A stretch of DNA of 64,000 nt from JACMRP01 sp047302465 (GCF_047302465.1 NZ_CP178621.1:248001-312000), one strand, 5' to 3'. Positions 25,984-35,703 are shown, numbered from the stretch's first letter. A program made the numbers and translations. The notes: a model not told the origin generated them from the letters alone.

Positions 25984-28212
25984 ATGACACATCTTCCGAA
26001 TCTGATTCAGGACCTGGGTATTATCTTAATGACTGCCGCTGTGGTGACGCTTCTTTTTAAAAAATTGAAGCAGCCAGTCGTATTGGGATATTTGCTGGCT
26101 GGTTTTCTTCTGAGTCCCAAGTTCCCGTTTTTCTTCTCTGTAAAGGATACTGCGAACATTTCTATTTGGGCCGAGATTGGCGTGATCTTCATGCTATTTG
26201 GTCTGGGACTAGAATTCAGTTTCAAGAAACTTACAAAAGTTGGAAAAAGTGCCAGCATCACTGCAAGCTTTGAAATTCTGAGCATGCTTGGTGTTGGTTT
26301 CATTTGTGGTAAGGCCCTTGGTTGGTCAACGATGGATAGTCTTTTCCTCGGGGGCATCCTTTCTATTTCTTCAACCACCATTATCGTGCGTGCGTTTGAA
26401 GAGCTGGGCCTTAAAGGAAGAAATTTCGTTTCACTCGTTTTTGGCGTTCTAATCGTCGAGGACTTGATTGCGATTCTCTTGTTGGTTTTGCTTTCCTCAG
26501 TGGCAGTGACGCAAAGCCTTTCAGGACCTGAATTGGCCTTCTCGTCATTGCGTTTGGTTTTCTTCTTGGTTCTGTGGTTTTTGTTGGGGATTTACCTATT
26601 GCCGGTTCTCCTCAAAAAATTTCGCGATTACCTTTCGAATGAAACGACTCTGATTGTTTCTTTGGGGCTTTGTTTGATGATGGTGATTATCGCAAGCCAA
26701 GTTGGTTTTTCTCCGGCGTTGGGTGCCTTCGTTATGGGATCCATCTTGGCTGAGACTCGCGAAGGCCAACGCATTGAGCACTTAATTCTACCGGTGAAGG
26801 ATTTGTTCTCGGCAGTTTTCTTTGTATCTGTCGGTATGTTGATCGATCTTAACGTCGTGATTGAATACTTCTGGGTGATTCTGTTAATGACGGTCGTGAC
26901 AATTGTCGGGAAATTGATCAGTAGTGCGATTGGTGCGGTGGTATCTGGACGAAGCCTTAAGAATTCCGTGCAAGCAGGGATGAGTTTAGCGCAAATCGGC
27001 GAGTTCTCTTTCATCATTGCAACTTTGGGTATGACATTGAAAGTAACCAGCGACTTCTTGTATCCCATTGCCGTTGCGGTTTCAGCAGCGACGACGTTTA
27101 CAACGCCGTACCTCATTAAATATGCAGATCCATTTTATGCTTGGCTAGAGAAGAAGCTACCAAATAGTTTCAAAGAATCCTTGCAACGTTATGAAACGGC
27201 AATGGCGACAAGCTCTGGAACATCGACGTTGTCTTTGATTTGGCGTGAGTACGGAGTCAAAATCGCTTTGAATTCCGTCATTGTTATAGCAATTAGTTTG
27301 GCGATGGCACGTTTGGCGTTGCCAAGAATGGCAGAAGCTATTGAGGATCATGGACTTGCTTCGCTATTGACCTGCTTGATGACTTTGGCTATTTCAGGAC
27401 CGTTTTTATGGGCGATTTTCTTTGGGGGGCCTTCTCATAAGGTGACTTACCAAGGAAGTACGGCCAATCAATTGCGGAATTTACAAATAGGGGTCGCGAT
27501 CACAAGATTTCTTTTAGGATGCTGCCTTGCTGGTTTTGTTGTGAGTAACTTTACTTCTATATTAGCATTCTCAGGAGTCAGCCTCATTGCGCTGGCAGCA
27601 CTGAGCGCCTTTTTCTTTAGTAAATACTCTGAACCAGTGTATGGCAAAATCGAAAAAAGATTCTTGTCGAATTTGACGGACAAAGAGCGCGCGGAACTTG
27701 CGGAAAAAGCTAAAGTTCCTCAGTTAGCTCCGTGGAATGCAACCTTGTCTGAATTTGTTATTTCTCCGCAGTCGCGCTTAGTTGCAAAAACTCTGCAAGA
27801 TGCTCGTATTAAAGAAGACTATGGTGTGACCGTTGCAATGATCGAACGGGGAAGTGAAAGAATTCTTGCGCCGAAACGCGATGATCTGATTTTGCCGGGT
27901 GATAAGATTTTCCTGATCGGCACGGATGATCAGCTTGCCGAAATTCGTAAAGTGATGGAGGTGCCTGTTGAGAAAGTGGAATCTCCGATTGCTGAGTCTT
28001 TCGGTTTAACATCAATGACACTGAGCTCTTCGAGTCGATTTATTAACAAAACTATCCGCAATTGCGGCCTTCGCGAGGAAGCCGATGGCCTGATTGTTGG
28101 TATTGAAAGAAATGGCGAACGTCTATTAAGTCCTGATTCCGCGATGACATTGCAAACAGATGATTTGGTTTGGATCGTGGGAAATATCTCAAAGATTAAG
28201 GCGCTCGTTTAG
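25984..28212 (+). CDS. CPA2 family cation:proton antiporter with two C-terminal RCK_C domains
   Basis: Inner-membrane Kef/YbaL-like exchanger of 742 residues. Residues 1 to about 390 form the Na/H exchanger domain, with the family's GVLIVEDLIAILLL and FSPALGAFVMGSILAETREG helices. A second group of about four hydrophobic helices (430-560) is unusual. The cytoplasmic end carries two RCK_C/TrkA_C modules (about 582-665, IERGSERILAPKRDDLILPG; and 672-742, IERNGERLLSPDSAMTLQTDD), but no Rossmann TrkA_N domain is visible. It probably exports K+ or Na+ in exchange for H+, regulated by a ligand at the RCK_C sites. Its stop is nine bases from the next start. Confidence 0.88.
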   Translation: MTHLPNLIQDLGIILMTAAVVTLLFKKLKQPVVLGYLLAGFLLSPKFPFFFSVKDTANISIWAEIGVIFMLFGLGLEFSFKKLTKVGKSASITASFEILSMLGVGFICGKALGWSTMDSLFLGGILSISSTTIIVRAFEELGLKGRNFVSLVFGVLIVEDLIAILLLVLLSSVAVTQSLSGPELAFSSLRLVFFLVLWFLLGIYLLPVLLKKFRDYLSNETTLIVSLGLCLMMVIIASQVGFSPALGAFVMGSILAETREGQRIEHLILPVKDLFSAVFFVSVGMLIDLNVVIEYFWVILLMTVVTIVGKLISSAIGAVVSGRSLKNSVQAGMSLAQIGEFSFIIATLGMTLKVTSDFLYPIAVAVSAATTFTTPYLIKYADPFYAWLEKKLPNSFKESLQRYETAMATSSGTSTLSLIWREYGVKIALNSVIVIAISLAMARLALPRMAEAIEDHGLASLLTCLMTLAISGPFLWAIFFGGPSHKVTYQGSTANQLRNLQIGVAITRFLLGCCLAGFVVSNFTSILAFSGVSLIALAALSAFFFSKYSEPVYGKIEKRFLSNLTDKERAELAEKAKVPQLAPWNATLSEFVISPQSRLVAKTLQDARIKEDYGVTVAMIERGSERILAPKRDDLILPGDKIFLIGTDDQLAEIRKVMEVPVEKVESPIAESFGLTSMTLSSSSRFINKTIRNCGLREEADGLIVGIERNGERLLSPDSAMTLQTDDLVWIVGNISKIKALV

Positions 28213-28221
28213 GAGTAAAAT

Positions 28222-28899
28222 ATGGCAAGTTCTGATCTAGTAGTAAAAAGCCCAATCACGGCTGAAAAAGTGGCTCGTTACGTGGCTGAAAAAATTGTAG
28301 TTGAATCCGGTCTTGAAAGACGTCTCCGTCAAGAGACTTCAAAATTGCCTTCAGGTGGCATGATTAGTAGCAGTGATGTTGGGGCGTTCTTGGCATTGAC
28401 GGCTCAATCCATCGGAACCAGAAAAGCGATCGAAATCGGAACTTTCACGGGCTATACCGCTTTGAAGGTTGCCGGCATCTTACCAGAGGGTGGAAAGCTT
28501 ATTTGCTGTGATATCAGTGATGAGTGGACCAGCATCGGTCGCAAATTTTGGAAAGAAGCCAATCTTACTCAAAAAATTGACCTGCGTTTGGCGCCAGCTT
28601 TGGACACTCTTCAATCTTTACTGAAAGAAGAAGGACCGGGCTCTTACGACTTTGCTTTCATTGATGCAGATAAAGTGGGATACGACGCCTATTATGAAAC
28701 TTGCTTAAAGCTGCTTCGCCCAGGAGGCATTATTATTTTAGATAATATGCTTTGGAGTGGACGAGTCGCCGACCCATCAGAGCAAGATCCAAATACAGTC
28801 GCTTTGCGCGCTCTTAACGAAAAGATCAGCAAAGATGAGCGTGTGAACTCTTGCTTGCTGACTGTCGGTGATGGCTTGATGATGACGAGAAAGAAATAA
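28222..28899 (+). CDS. O-methyltransferase, caffeoyl-CoA/catechol type
   Basis: A 225-residue SAM-dependent enzyme of the OMT family 3. Motif I is AIEIGTFTGYTALKVAG (about residues 71-87), the acidic residue contacting ribose is in LICCDISDEW, the metal-site Asp in DFAFIDADKVGYDAYYE, and the second metal site in GGIIILDNMLWSGRV. It methylates a hydroxyl of a small aromatic or catechol compound with Mg2+; the natural substrate is unknown. TAGGAG lies before ATG 28222, and it is probably co-transcribed with the antiporter gene. It converges with rsmG, the stops one base apart. Confidence 0.9.
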   Translation: MASSDLVVKSPITAEKVARYVAEKIVVESGLERRLRQETSKLPSGGMISSSDVGAFLALTAQSIGTRKAIEIGTFTGYTALKVAGILPEGGKLICCDISDEWTSIGRKFWKEANLTQKIDLRLAPALDTLQSLLKEEGPGSYDFAFIDADKVGYDAYYETCLKLLRPGGIIILDNMLWSGRVADPSEQDPNTVALRALNEKISKDERVNSCLLTVGDGLMMTRKK

Positions 28900-28900
28900 A

Positions 28901-29512
28901 TTATATAAGAACGAGGTGACGTTCAACCTCAAGAACAGGTGAAGAAAGGATTTCGATCTTCACCTGCAAGTCTTTAAATTTCTTTTTGGCTAAAGCCATT
29001 TCTTCCTCGATTTTTTCCCGACGGGCTTTGAGCAAGAAATACTTTCCACCAGATTTATAGTAATTACGACTGACATCTAAGATCACATCGATCGGCTTAA
29101 ATCCACGAGCACTGACGACATCGATATTTTTAAGATCTAATGGAATTTCTCCGTGCACTTCAAGATTGGACGCAATCGCCTTACAGCGTTTTAGAAATTC
29201 TTGTTTAAGAACGCTTTTTTCGTACAAGTGGTATTTAACTTCAGGGAACTGAATGGCGTAAATAACTCCTGGTAACCCACCACCAGCACCAAAATCAGCC
29301 GCAGCCTTGATATTTTTTGGGAAGTACTTCAACGGCAGAAGGCAATCAATAACATGATTATCGATGAGCTCTTCGAAAGTCATTTTGCGACTAATGAGAT
29401 TGAGCTCTTCATTGGCGGACCAAAGAAGATCAATATAGGCCTTGAGCTGAGGCAAAGCTTCTTCACGAAAACCTAATTGCAAAATGGTCGGGACGCGTTT
29501 TTCAAAATGCAT
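28901..29512 (-). CDS. rsmG: 16S rRNA (guanine-527-N7)-methyltransferase
   Basis: Modifies G527 in the 530 loop of 16S rRNA; loss gives low-level streptomycin resistance in other bacteria. The SAM site is AADFGAGGGLPGVIYA (about residues 70-85), the acidic strand end YHLYEKSVLKQEFL, and the catalytic-site motif VVSARGFKPIDVILD. 203 residues is normal. RsmG is often encoded next to mnmG and the parAB genes; here it is separate, divergent from chrA with 15 bases between the starts and convergent with the O-methyltransferase gene. Confidence 0.92.
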   Translation of the reverse strand: MHFEKRVPTILQLGFREEALPQLKAYIDLLWSANEELNLISRKMTFEELIDNHVIDCLLPLKYFPKNIKAAADFGAGGGLPGVIYAIQFPEVKYHLYEKSVLKQEFLKRCKAIASNLEVHGEIPLDLKNIDVVSARGFKPIDVILDVSRNYYKSGGKYFLLKARREKIEEEMALAKKKFKDLQVKIEILSSPVLEVERHLVLI

Positions 29513-29527
29513 AAAACTAGTAAAGAC

Positions 29528-30730
29528 ATGAAATTGCTGTTAGATCAAGAAGGTATGAGGGTTATCGCGGAAGTTTTTATTACTTTTCTTAAGTTAGGAT
29601 GTACTTCCTTTGGCGGACCTGTTGCTCATCTTGGTTATTTTCAAAACGAGTTTGTTAACCGAAAGAAATGGTTGGATGAGTCTTCCTATGCTGACCTTGT
29701 GGGTCTTTGTCAGTTTCTGCCGGGACCTGCTAGCAGTCAGGTCGGAATGGGTATTGGCTTTTCTCGCGCGGGTCTTCCTGGGGCCTTGGCTGCATGGGTG
29801 GGGTTCACGCTTCCGTCCGCGATTTTGTTGGTTCTTTTTGCGTTAGGGCTGACGTACTTTCAAGATCAACTCGGCAGTCAATGGCTTCATGGCTTGAAAG
29901 TCGCAGCTGTCGCTGTCGTGGCTCAAGCACTTCTGAACATGTTTCCAAAACTCTGTCCTGATAGAAAACGTGTCGTTTTGGCTTTGCTCATTGCGATGGT
30001 GGTGACTGCACAGCCTGCGGCCCTTGGACAAGTGGTGGCTCTTTTCTTTGCGGGGCTTTGGGGATGGTTTTTTCTGAAAGATCAAGCAAGTCTTCCTCAT
30101 CAGCCAGCATCTTTAAACTTGTCTCGGTCACGTGGTTTGGTTTTCTTGTCTTTATTTTTCGTCTTTCTGATCGTGTTGCCTCTTTTGGCGGGTGTCACTG
30201 ATTCACAAACGCTTAAATACTTTGATAGTTTTTATCGGGCTGGTTCTTTGGTGTTTGGTGGGGGCCACGTCGTGTTGCCGCTATTGCAATCTGAAATAGT
30301 TCGACAAGGATGGATCTCACAGGAAAGTTTTATGGCAGGGTACGGAGCTGCGCAAGCTGTGCCGGGACCTCTATTTACTTTCGCCGCATATCTTGGGGCA
30401 GCATCTTTAGTAGCTCCGAATGGATGGCTTGGGGCCCTTGTTTGTCTTGTGGCGGTTTTTCTGCCGTCGCTGCTGTTGATTGTTGGCATTCTGCCATATT
30501 GGGAAAAGATGCGTGCGCACAAGAAATTGCGAACAGCCATGGCGGGTATGAATGCCGGTGTTGTTGGTTTGTTGGTAGCGGCTTTCTATAATCCGGTCGT
30601 TACATACGGAATATTGAATCTTAAAGACGTACTCCTAGCTGCCATTTGCCTTTCGCTCTTAGTTTTTGCAAAATGGCCTTCGTGGTCTATCGTTCTTATG
30701 AGTGCGGTCGCGACAGGAGTGTTGTGGTAA
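29528..30730 (+). CDS. chrA: Chromate transporter ChrA, long-chain two-domain form
   Basis: A CHR-family inner-membrane protein, 400 residues from ATG 29528 (earlier starts at 29507 and 29477 are possible but overlap the rsmG promoter region). The two homologous halves are visible: FLKLGCTSFGGPVAHLGYF...CQFLPGPASSQVG in the first, and SLVFGGGHVVLPLLQSE...AQAVPGPLFTFA in the second. These GGP/GGGH and PGP motifs define the family, which exports chromate and possibly other oxyanions driven by membrane potential. The stop overlaps the start of the following flavoprotein gene by seven bases. Confidence 0.92.
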   Translation: MKLLLDQEGMRVIAEVFITFLKLGCTSFGGPVAHLGYFQNEFVNRKKWLDESSYADLVGLCQFLPGPASSQVGMGIGFSRAGLPGALAAWVGFTLPSAILLVLFALGLTYFQDQLGSQWLHGLKVAAVAVVAQALLNMFPKLCPDRKRVVLALLIAMVVTAQPAALGQVVALFFAGLWGWFFLKDQASLPHQPASLNLSRSRGLVFLSLFFVFLIVLPLLAGVTDSQTLKYFDSFYRAGSLVFGGGHVVLPLLQSEIVRQGWISQESFMAGYGAAQAVPGPLFTFAAYLGAASLVAPNGWLGALVCLVAVFLPSLLLIVGILPYWEKMRAHKKLRTAMAGMNAGVVGLLVAAFYNPVVTYGILNLKDVLLAAICLSLLVFAKWPSWSIVLMSAVATGVLW

Positions 30731-31785
30731 AAGGGCAAACGGAGCTAGTCAAAAAATTGAATCTTGCAGGTCCTTTGATTTTAGCACCTTTAAGTGGGGG
30801 GCCGGGAACCGCCGCTTTGGCTGCAGCGGTCTCGAATGCCGGCGGTCTTGGTTTTCTTGGTGGTGCTTATATGAGCGCAACAGACCTACAAACAGCGATT
30901 CAGCAAACTAAGATACTGACGACGAAAACTTTCGGTGTAAATCTTTTTGTGCCTTCTCAAGTTCCCAAAGTAAGCGAAGCTCAGAAGGCTTTGGCGTTAA
31001 AGGTAACACAAACCTATCGAGATGAGTTGCAGTTGGCGACTCCTAACTTTGATAAACCAGCCTTTGAAGACTTCAATAAGCTAATGACCGTGGTTTTTGC
31101 CGAGAAACCCGCGGTTTTTAGTTTTACATTTGGGCTTCTAGATAAAAGCTATTTGCAAGAATGTCATCGTCTTGGAATTTACACGATTGGAACAGCCACA
31201 AACTTAGAAGAAGCACTTCAACTTCAAGATAGTGGTGTGAATGCAATCGTTGCCCAAGGAAAAGAAGCCGGGGGACATCGGGGTATGTTCGATGTTCAAC
31301 AGAGTGATTCTGATGTTGTTATTGAAGATCTGACAAAATCACTAGTGAATGAATTGAAAGTACCTGTGATCGCAGCTGGTGGATTAATGACAGGGAAAGA
31401 TATTGCGAAAGCTCTGTCATGGGGTGCCCAAGCAGCACAACTGGGAACTGCGTTCATGCTTTGCCCAGAGGCTGGAACATCAGCTCCATATCGTCAGGCA
31501 CTTCGTGAAGCCAAAGGGAAAGTGTCGTGTCTGACCCGAGTATTTTCAGGTCGTATCGCTCGAGGATTGGAAAATCGTTTTATTCTTGAAATGGAAAATC
31601 AAAACGAAGCCATTCTTCCATGGCCAGTACAAAATGCATTTACTAGAGACATTCGGCAAAAAGCCGCGCAAATGGGGAAGGCGGAGTTTCTTTCCTTGTG
31701 GGCGGGTACTTCGGTAGCGTTCATTCGAGAAATGCCTGCACCACAGCTAGTTGAAACTCTTTATTCTGAATTCAATCAGGCCTAA
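30724..31785 (+). CDS. Nitronate monooxygenase (2-nitropropane dioxygenase family)
   Basis: An FMN enzyme of TIM-barrel fold that oxidises alkyl nitronates such as propionate 3-nitronate. The start is set at GTG 30724 because AGGAG lies four bases before it; the longer frame runs inside chrA. Key regions: GPLILAPLSGGPGTAALAAA at the start, the catalytic-His region AQGKEAGGHRGMF, and the FMN-phosphate loop PVIAAGGLMTGKDIAKAL. 353 residues, normal. Translationally coupled to chrA, though a shared job is not obvious. Confidence 0.88.
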   Translation: MVKGQTELVKKLNLAGPLILAPLSGGPGTAALAAAVSNAGGLGFLGGAYMSATDLQTAIQQTKILTTKTFGVNLFVPSQVPKVSEAQKALALKVTQTYRDELQLATPNFDKPAFEDFNKLMTVVFAEKPAVFSFTFGLLDKSYLQECHRLGIYTIGTATNLEEALQLQDSGVNAIVAQGKEAGGHRGMFDVQQSDSDVVIEDLTKSLVNELKVPVIAAGGLMTGKDIAKALSWGAQAAQLGTAFMLCPEAGTSAPYRQALREAKGKVSCLTRVFSGRIARGLENRFILEMENQNEAILPWPVQNAFTRDIRQKAAQMGKAEFLSLWAGTSVAFIREMPAPQLVETLYSEFNQA

Positions 31786-31791
31786 TTACAT

Positions 31792-32472
31792 CTATTTGAC
31801 AGACGGAACTTTGATTTTCTGTAACGCCTTATCGATTTTACCTTTGATGTCTGCTGATAAGGATTTACGACGACAGAGGACAGCTTCAAGCGGTTGGTCA
31901 TCTATGTGGGCAGGGACTAATTTCTCGTGGAAGGCTTTATTCTTTTGGATGCTAAAATCAATAACGTTTTTGATTCCGCAGACTCCTTCAAGACGTCCCA
32001 CGCGTAACATTTCGATAGCATGGTCCATACTGGTGAGTTCTACGACCATATCGGGTGTCAGATGTGTTTTTACCAAGCGTGTGCAGGTTCCCAGCAGGAC
32101 GCCAATGCGAGCACCAGGTCTCTTAAGAGCGTTTTGATCTTTTAGATAGAGTCCAGTTTTGACTTCATAAAGTTTCTCTTTGAATTCGTAGGCTGCATGT
32201 TTCACGCAGCTCACAGAAAAGAAAATCGCAAGATCCGAATCTGTTTTTTCCATTGAGTTCGCAAGACGTGCGTGAGGATACATTGTGTAGTTAAAGCGAA
32301 GACCGGATTCTTTCTCGATTTGAGTAAAAATGTCGTAGTTAATGCCTTTGAATTGCTCGCCCTCTTTGTATCCGTAGGGAGCAGCATCCGAAAGACCGAC
32401 TTGAAGCGTGCCTGGTGGGTCCTTAGCCAACACAACTGATAGAAGTAAAAAAATGAGTTTTAGAGCCACCAT
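31792..32472 (-). CDS. Periplasmic solute-binding-like protein (SBP family 3)
   Basis: A 226-residue secreted protein starting at ATG 32472 with signal peptide MVALKLIFLLLSVVLA. The mature part begins GTLQVGLSDAAPYGYKEGEQFKG, the usual first strand of amino-acid-type ABC binding proteins, and contains GINYDIFTQIEKESGLRFNY and a hinge region VGLSDA/VCGIKNV. No ABC permease genes are beside it, so it may act as an orphan sensor or scavenging protein, as is common for short family-3 proteins. Single gene, convergent with the nitronate enzyme. Confidence 0.78.
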   Translation of the reverse strand: MVALKLIFLLLSVVLAKDPPGTLQVGLSDAAPYGYKEGEQFKGINYDIFTQIEKESGLRFNYTMYPHARLANSMEKTDSDLAIFFSVSCVKHAAYEFKEKLYEVKTGLYLKDQNALKRPGARIGVLLGTCTRLVKTHLTPDMVVELTSMDHAIEMLRVGRLEGVCGIKNVIDFSIQKNKAFHEKLVPAHIDDQPLEAVLCRRKSLSADIKGKIDKALQKIKVPSVK

Positions 32473-32672
32473 AGGACTCAAATTAATACTGATAGGGCAA
32501 AGTGACAAGTGAAGGGTCTAAGAGTGGTCTAAGGTCGAAGAACCTGAGAACGCGAAGCGCATAAGGTCATTGGTATTTCGTGCTTTACAAAGATTTTACA
32601 TTCCCTTGACACTAAATGGGCCTGATTCAAGTAGGCTTTTATAAGATAGATAGTAATGCGGAGACTTTATTA

Positions 32673-34286
32673 ATGAGATTTCACCTGGCATTTCTAACAG
32701 GACTGACAGGCCTAATAGGTTTTTTTGCCTACCTTGTTCTTTCTTTTAGCGAGAACAGCATCTTCTATTTCAATAAAGATAAAAAAGACTTGAGCGAAGT
32801 GCTTGCTAACTTTCAAAAAATTAACGAACCAAGTGTGATTGTTAATTTGAGCACCCTCTATGGCAAACGAGGGCAATTGCAAGTCTTGCACCCCATGCTG
32901 GACGTAAGGCAGCTTTCCGTCGAGACCGCACGCTTAGTGTGCAATGGAGAGATGAGGCAAGACCTCCCTGTTCTGGGATCTGCGGCTTCTTGTCATAGAA
33001 CATCTAGTAATGAATCAGAAGACGTATCTGCAAGCAGTCGTCGCAAAACAGAAATTTTGGCTCGTTTTTTAAATGACAATGAAAGTTTGCCAGAAAAATT
33101 TTTGGCAAGCTCACCCTTTGTAGATCTTCACGGGAACAGTTACGCCTACCTACTGATGAAGAAGGGGTCCGGACCTTACAATACAAAGACTTGGATAGAA
33201 CAACATCTATCTTATTTGAAAATGTCTGAGCTCAGAGAGGTTTTAGATACCTATCAAATTGAAAACCCTGTTTACCGGTTTATTGCATCTTTAAGTGATG
33301 CAGAAATAGAAATGGCCGTTCGTGGCGAACCGCTAGTGCTGACACCAAGTCATTTGCTTGTTCGAGACCAATCTCGTTACGGATTTTCACCCTTAAGCTA
33401 TTTAGTTTATGATCTGCGGCTTTTTGAAGAAACGATCAGAACCGGAAATTATGCGATTGGATTTGTTTCTGGAGAATCCTATTGCGTGCAGAGAATGGGA
33501 AATGCTTGTTGGACATACAATTCGCGTTATGCATTTTCCTACATTTATCGTTATTCAGTAGCAGTGCTTATTATTTTGGGTGCCGTATTTGCTATCTTTA
33601 TGGCTTTTTACGTCAGACGCATTTATGAAAAAAACAAAGAGCAACAGAAGCATCGGTTGTCTCTGCAAGTTTTGAGTCACGAGTTCCGCACGCCCGTAAG
33701 TTCACTAATTCTGATGATTGATCAAATGAGGAATAGCTCCAACTGGTCTGATGGTGAAAACGACCTTGTCACGCGCATGTCGATGGAGATTTTCCGCTTA
33801 CAGAGAATCGTGGAAGTTAGCAAAACCTATCTTCAAGCAGAAGGCGGCCGTATTCCGTTTAATGACGTGGATATTCCTTCTATTAATCAGTGGATTTGCG
33901 ATTTTATTGCGGAAACAAATTTGAATATTCAGTGGAAACCTTTAGAAACGGATCAAGGCATAGTGGCGGATCCATTCTGGCTTAAGTTTATCCTCTCAAG
34001 CCTCGTGCAAAATGCGTTTATCCACGGAGCAGAACCAGTAACGATTTGCCTGGAACACAATAAAGGACAAGTTCAAATCAAAGTACAAGACCAAGGGGTC
34101 TGTGAATATACCTCGTTGAGTAAAATGACAGAGGCCTTTGTGAAAAGCCGTACGAGCAAGGGTATGGGGCTGGGACTGAATATCGTAAAGTATATTGTTG
34201 AAGAGTGGGGCGGGGAAATTCGGTTTTCAAATGCGCCGACATCATTCACTTTGTCTTTTGGAAAAAACAAAATGAGGACGACTTAA
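32673..34286 (+). CDS. Membrane sensor histidine kinase
   Basis: A 537-residue kinase from ATG 32673 (GGAG upstream). Transmembrane helices at about 5-25 and 292-315 flank a large periplasmic sensor region without a recognised domain; it contains several cysteines (LVCNGE, SCHRTS, SYCVQ, ACWTY). The dimerisation helix carries the phospho-accepting His in LQVLSHEFRTPVSSLI (about H335). The ATP-binding part shows VQNAFIHGAEPVT (N box), VQDQG (G1) and TSKGMGLGLNIVKYIVEEWGG (G2). One base separates its stop from the response regulator gene, so the pair is one two-component system; the signal is unknown. Confidence 0.93.
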   Translation: MRFHLAFLTGLTGLIGFFAYLVLSFSENSIFYFNKDKKDLSEVLANFQKINEPSVIVNLSTLYGKRGQLQVLHPMLDVRQLSVETARLVCNGEMRQDLPVLGSAASCHRTSSNESEDVSASSRRKTEILARFLNDNESLPEKFLASSPFVDLHGNSYAYLLMKKGSGPYNTKTWIEQHLSYLKMSELREVLDTYQIENPVYRFIASLSDAEIEMAVRGEPLVLTPSHLLVRDQSRYGFSPLSYLVYDLRLFEETIRTGNYAIGFVSGESYCVQRMGNACWTYNSRYAFSYIYRYSVAVLIILGAVFAIFMAFYVRRIYEKNKEQQKHRLSLQVLSHEFRTPVSSLILMIDQMRNSSNWSDGENDLVTRMSMEIFRLQRIVEVSKTYLQAEGGRIPFNDVDIPSINQWICDFIAETNLNIQWKPLETDQGIVADPFWLKFILSSLVQNAFIHGAEPVTICLEHNKGQVQIKVQDQGVCEYTSLSKMTEAFVKSRTSKGMGLGLNIVKYIVEEWGGEIRFSNAPTSFTLSFGKNKMRTT

Positions 34287-34287
34287 G

Positions 34288-34962
34288 ATGGCTAGGCTTT
34301 TAATTGTAGAAGATGATAAAAACCTGGGTTTATCTCTTAAAGACCGTCTTGAGTCTGAAGGATACCAAGTAGAGTGGGCAGAAACCTTGCAAGCAGCAGG
34401 TAGGCTCGTACAATCCCCACCAGATTTAATTATTTTAGATTGGATGCTGCCTGATGGCCAAGGGCAAGACTTTCTAGTTAATCTGCGAAAGCAGTCCAAT
34501 AAGGTTCCAGTTATTTTCCTTACGGCCCGAGTGGAGTTGGTCGACAAGATCTTGGGGTTAGAGCTTGGCGCCAATGACTATATGACAAAACCCTTTGAGC
34601 CTCGCGAACTGCTAGCACGCGTTCGTGTACAGTTACGAGACCAAGGCGCACATCAGAAGCTTTCTGAATCCAACCTAATTCGGGTTGGGGCTTTATCCAT
34701 CGATACTATAAAACACAAAGTGGTGCTTGGCGGAGTTGATGTCGATCTTGTGAAAAAAGAATTCGAACTTTTGGTCCTATTGGCAGAAAGCCCAGAGAAA
34801 GTTTTTTCCAGAGATGAAATTCTGAATAAGGTCTGGGGATATGATGTCTATCCAACGACTCGTACTGTGGATACTCATATCATGATGCTCAGACAAAAAC
34901 TGCGCGACGAATTAATCGAAACTGTTCGCTCCGTAGGCTACCGCCTGAAAGTGATCGAATAA
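34288..34962 (+). CDS. OmpR/PhoB-family response regulator
   Basis: A 224-residue DNA-binding regulator. Receiver: acidic pocket LIVEDDKN (D9, D10), phospho-acceptor D51 in LIILDWMLPDG, Thr in IFLTARVEL and Lys in YMTKPFEPREL. The C-terminal winged helix (about 125-224) contains LTVTE-equivalent VDLVKKEFELLVLLAE and the recognition-helix region TRTVDTHIMMLRQKLRD. It is activated by the kinase encoded immediately before it. The next gene, a DsbA-like protein, is a possible target because it follows on the same strand, but no operator was identified. Confidence 0.95.
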   Translation: MARLLIVEDDKNLGLSLKDRLESEGYQVEWAETLQAAGRLVQSPPDLIILDWMLPDGQGQDFLVNLRKQSNKVPVIFLTARVELVDKILGLELGANDYMTKPFEPRELLARVRVQLRDQGAHQKLSESNLIRVGALSIDTIKHKVVLGGVDVDLVKKEFELLVLLAESPEKVFSRDEILNKVWGYDVYPTTRTVDTHIMMLRQKLRDELIETVRSVGYRLKVIE

Positions 34963-35064
34963 ACATTTTACATACATTTTGCATCTGAAGAACAAACTTC
35001 AAAATTCGCGATGATACCTTCTTTGTATAGCTCAATATTTGAGTTCAAACCCAAAGGAGGATTT

Positions 35065-35661
35065 ATGAAATTCGGTTTTAAAAAGTTCGCTGTTATTTTG
35101 AGTGCGTGTGTCTCGATATATGGATTCGCATATGCAGACTCGAAACCAGGCGGCTGTACAATCGCAGGTCCAGAAAACGCTGTGCTAACGATTGAAGAGT
35201 ATTCAGACTTTGAATGCCCTTATTGCGCAAAAGGTTCTGAAGTAATGAAGCAAGTTTTAAAAGATTATGATGGTAAGGTAAAATTGGTATTTAGAAATTT
35301 ACCACTTCCCTTTCATAAAAATGCTGAGATAGCAGCAAAGGCGTTTACAGCCGTTTGTTTGCAGAGCCCTTCCCTGGCGCACTCTTTCCAAACGACTCTC
35401 TTTGCAAATCAAGATAAAGTAACCAAAGAAGGCGAGACCTATATCTTTAAAGTTGCCAAAAAGCTGGGTGTTGATGTTTCGGTCATGAAGGCGGACATGC
35501 AGGGGCCAAAGGTTGCTGAAATTCTTGCCGATGATAAAGCAGCAGCAGATTCGCATAACTTTAAAGGGACGCCAAGTTTTATGATTGGCTCGGAAGCAGT
35601 CGTCGGTGCCCGCCCCTATACGGAATTCAAAAGAATTATAGATCGACAGCTGGGACTTTAA
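35065..35661 (+). CDS. DsbA/DsbG-like periplasmic thiol-disulfide oxidoreductase
   Basis: A 198-residue secreted thioredoxin-fold protein. ATG 35065 follows AAAGGAGG; a signal peptide ends near AYA (residue 25). The active site is FECPYCAKGSE, a CPYC motif near residue 55, and the cis-Pro loop is KGTPSFMIG. The fold is that of the DsbA/thioredoxin_4 family (EEYSDFECPYC...), which oxidises or isomerises disulfides, or in Bdellovibrio-type genomes often acts in the cell envelope without a DsbB neighbour. One extra Cys precedes the domain (GGCTIAG). An intrinsic terminator follows. Confidence 0.9.
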   Translation: MKFGFKKFAVILSACVSIYGFAYADSKPGGCTIAGPENAVLTIEEYSDFECPYCAKGSEVMKQVLKDYDGKVKLVFRNLPLPFHKNAEIAAKAFTAVCLQSPSLAHSFQTTLFANQDKVTKEGETYIFKVAKKLGVDVSVMKADMQGPKVAEILADDKAAADSHNFKGTPSFMIGSEAVVGARPYTEFKRIIDRQLGL

Positions 35662-35668
35662 GAGCGTT

Positions 35669-35703
35669 GGGTTCAGATTTTGAATTAGATCTGAACCCTT
35701 TTT
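35669..35703 (+). terminator. Intrinsic terminator
   Basis: Perfect ten-base stem GGGTTCAGAT (35669-35678) and ATCTGAACCC (35689-35698), followed by a T run, directly after the DsbA-like gene. Confidence 0.9.
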
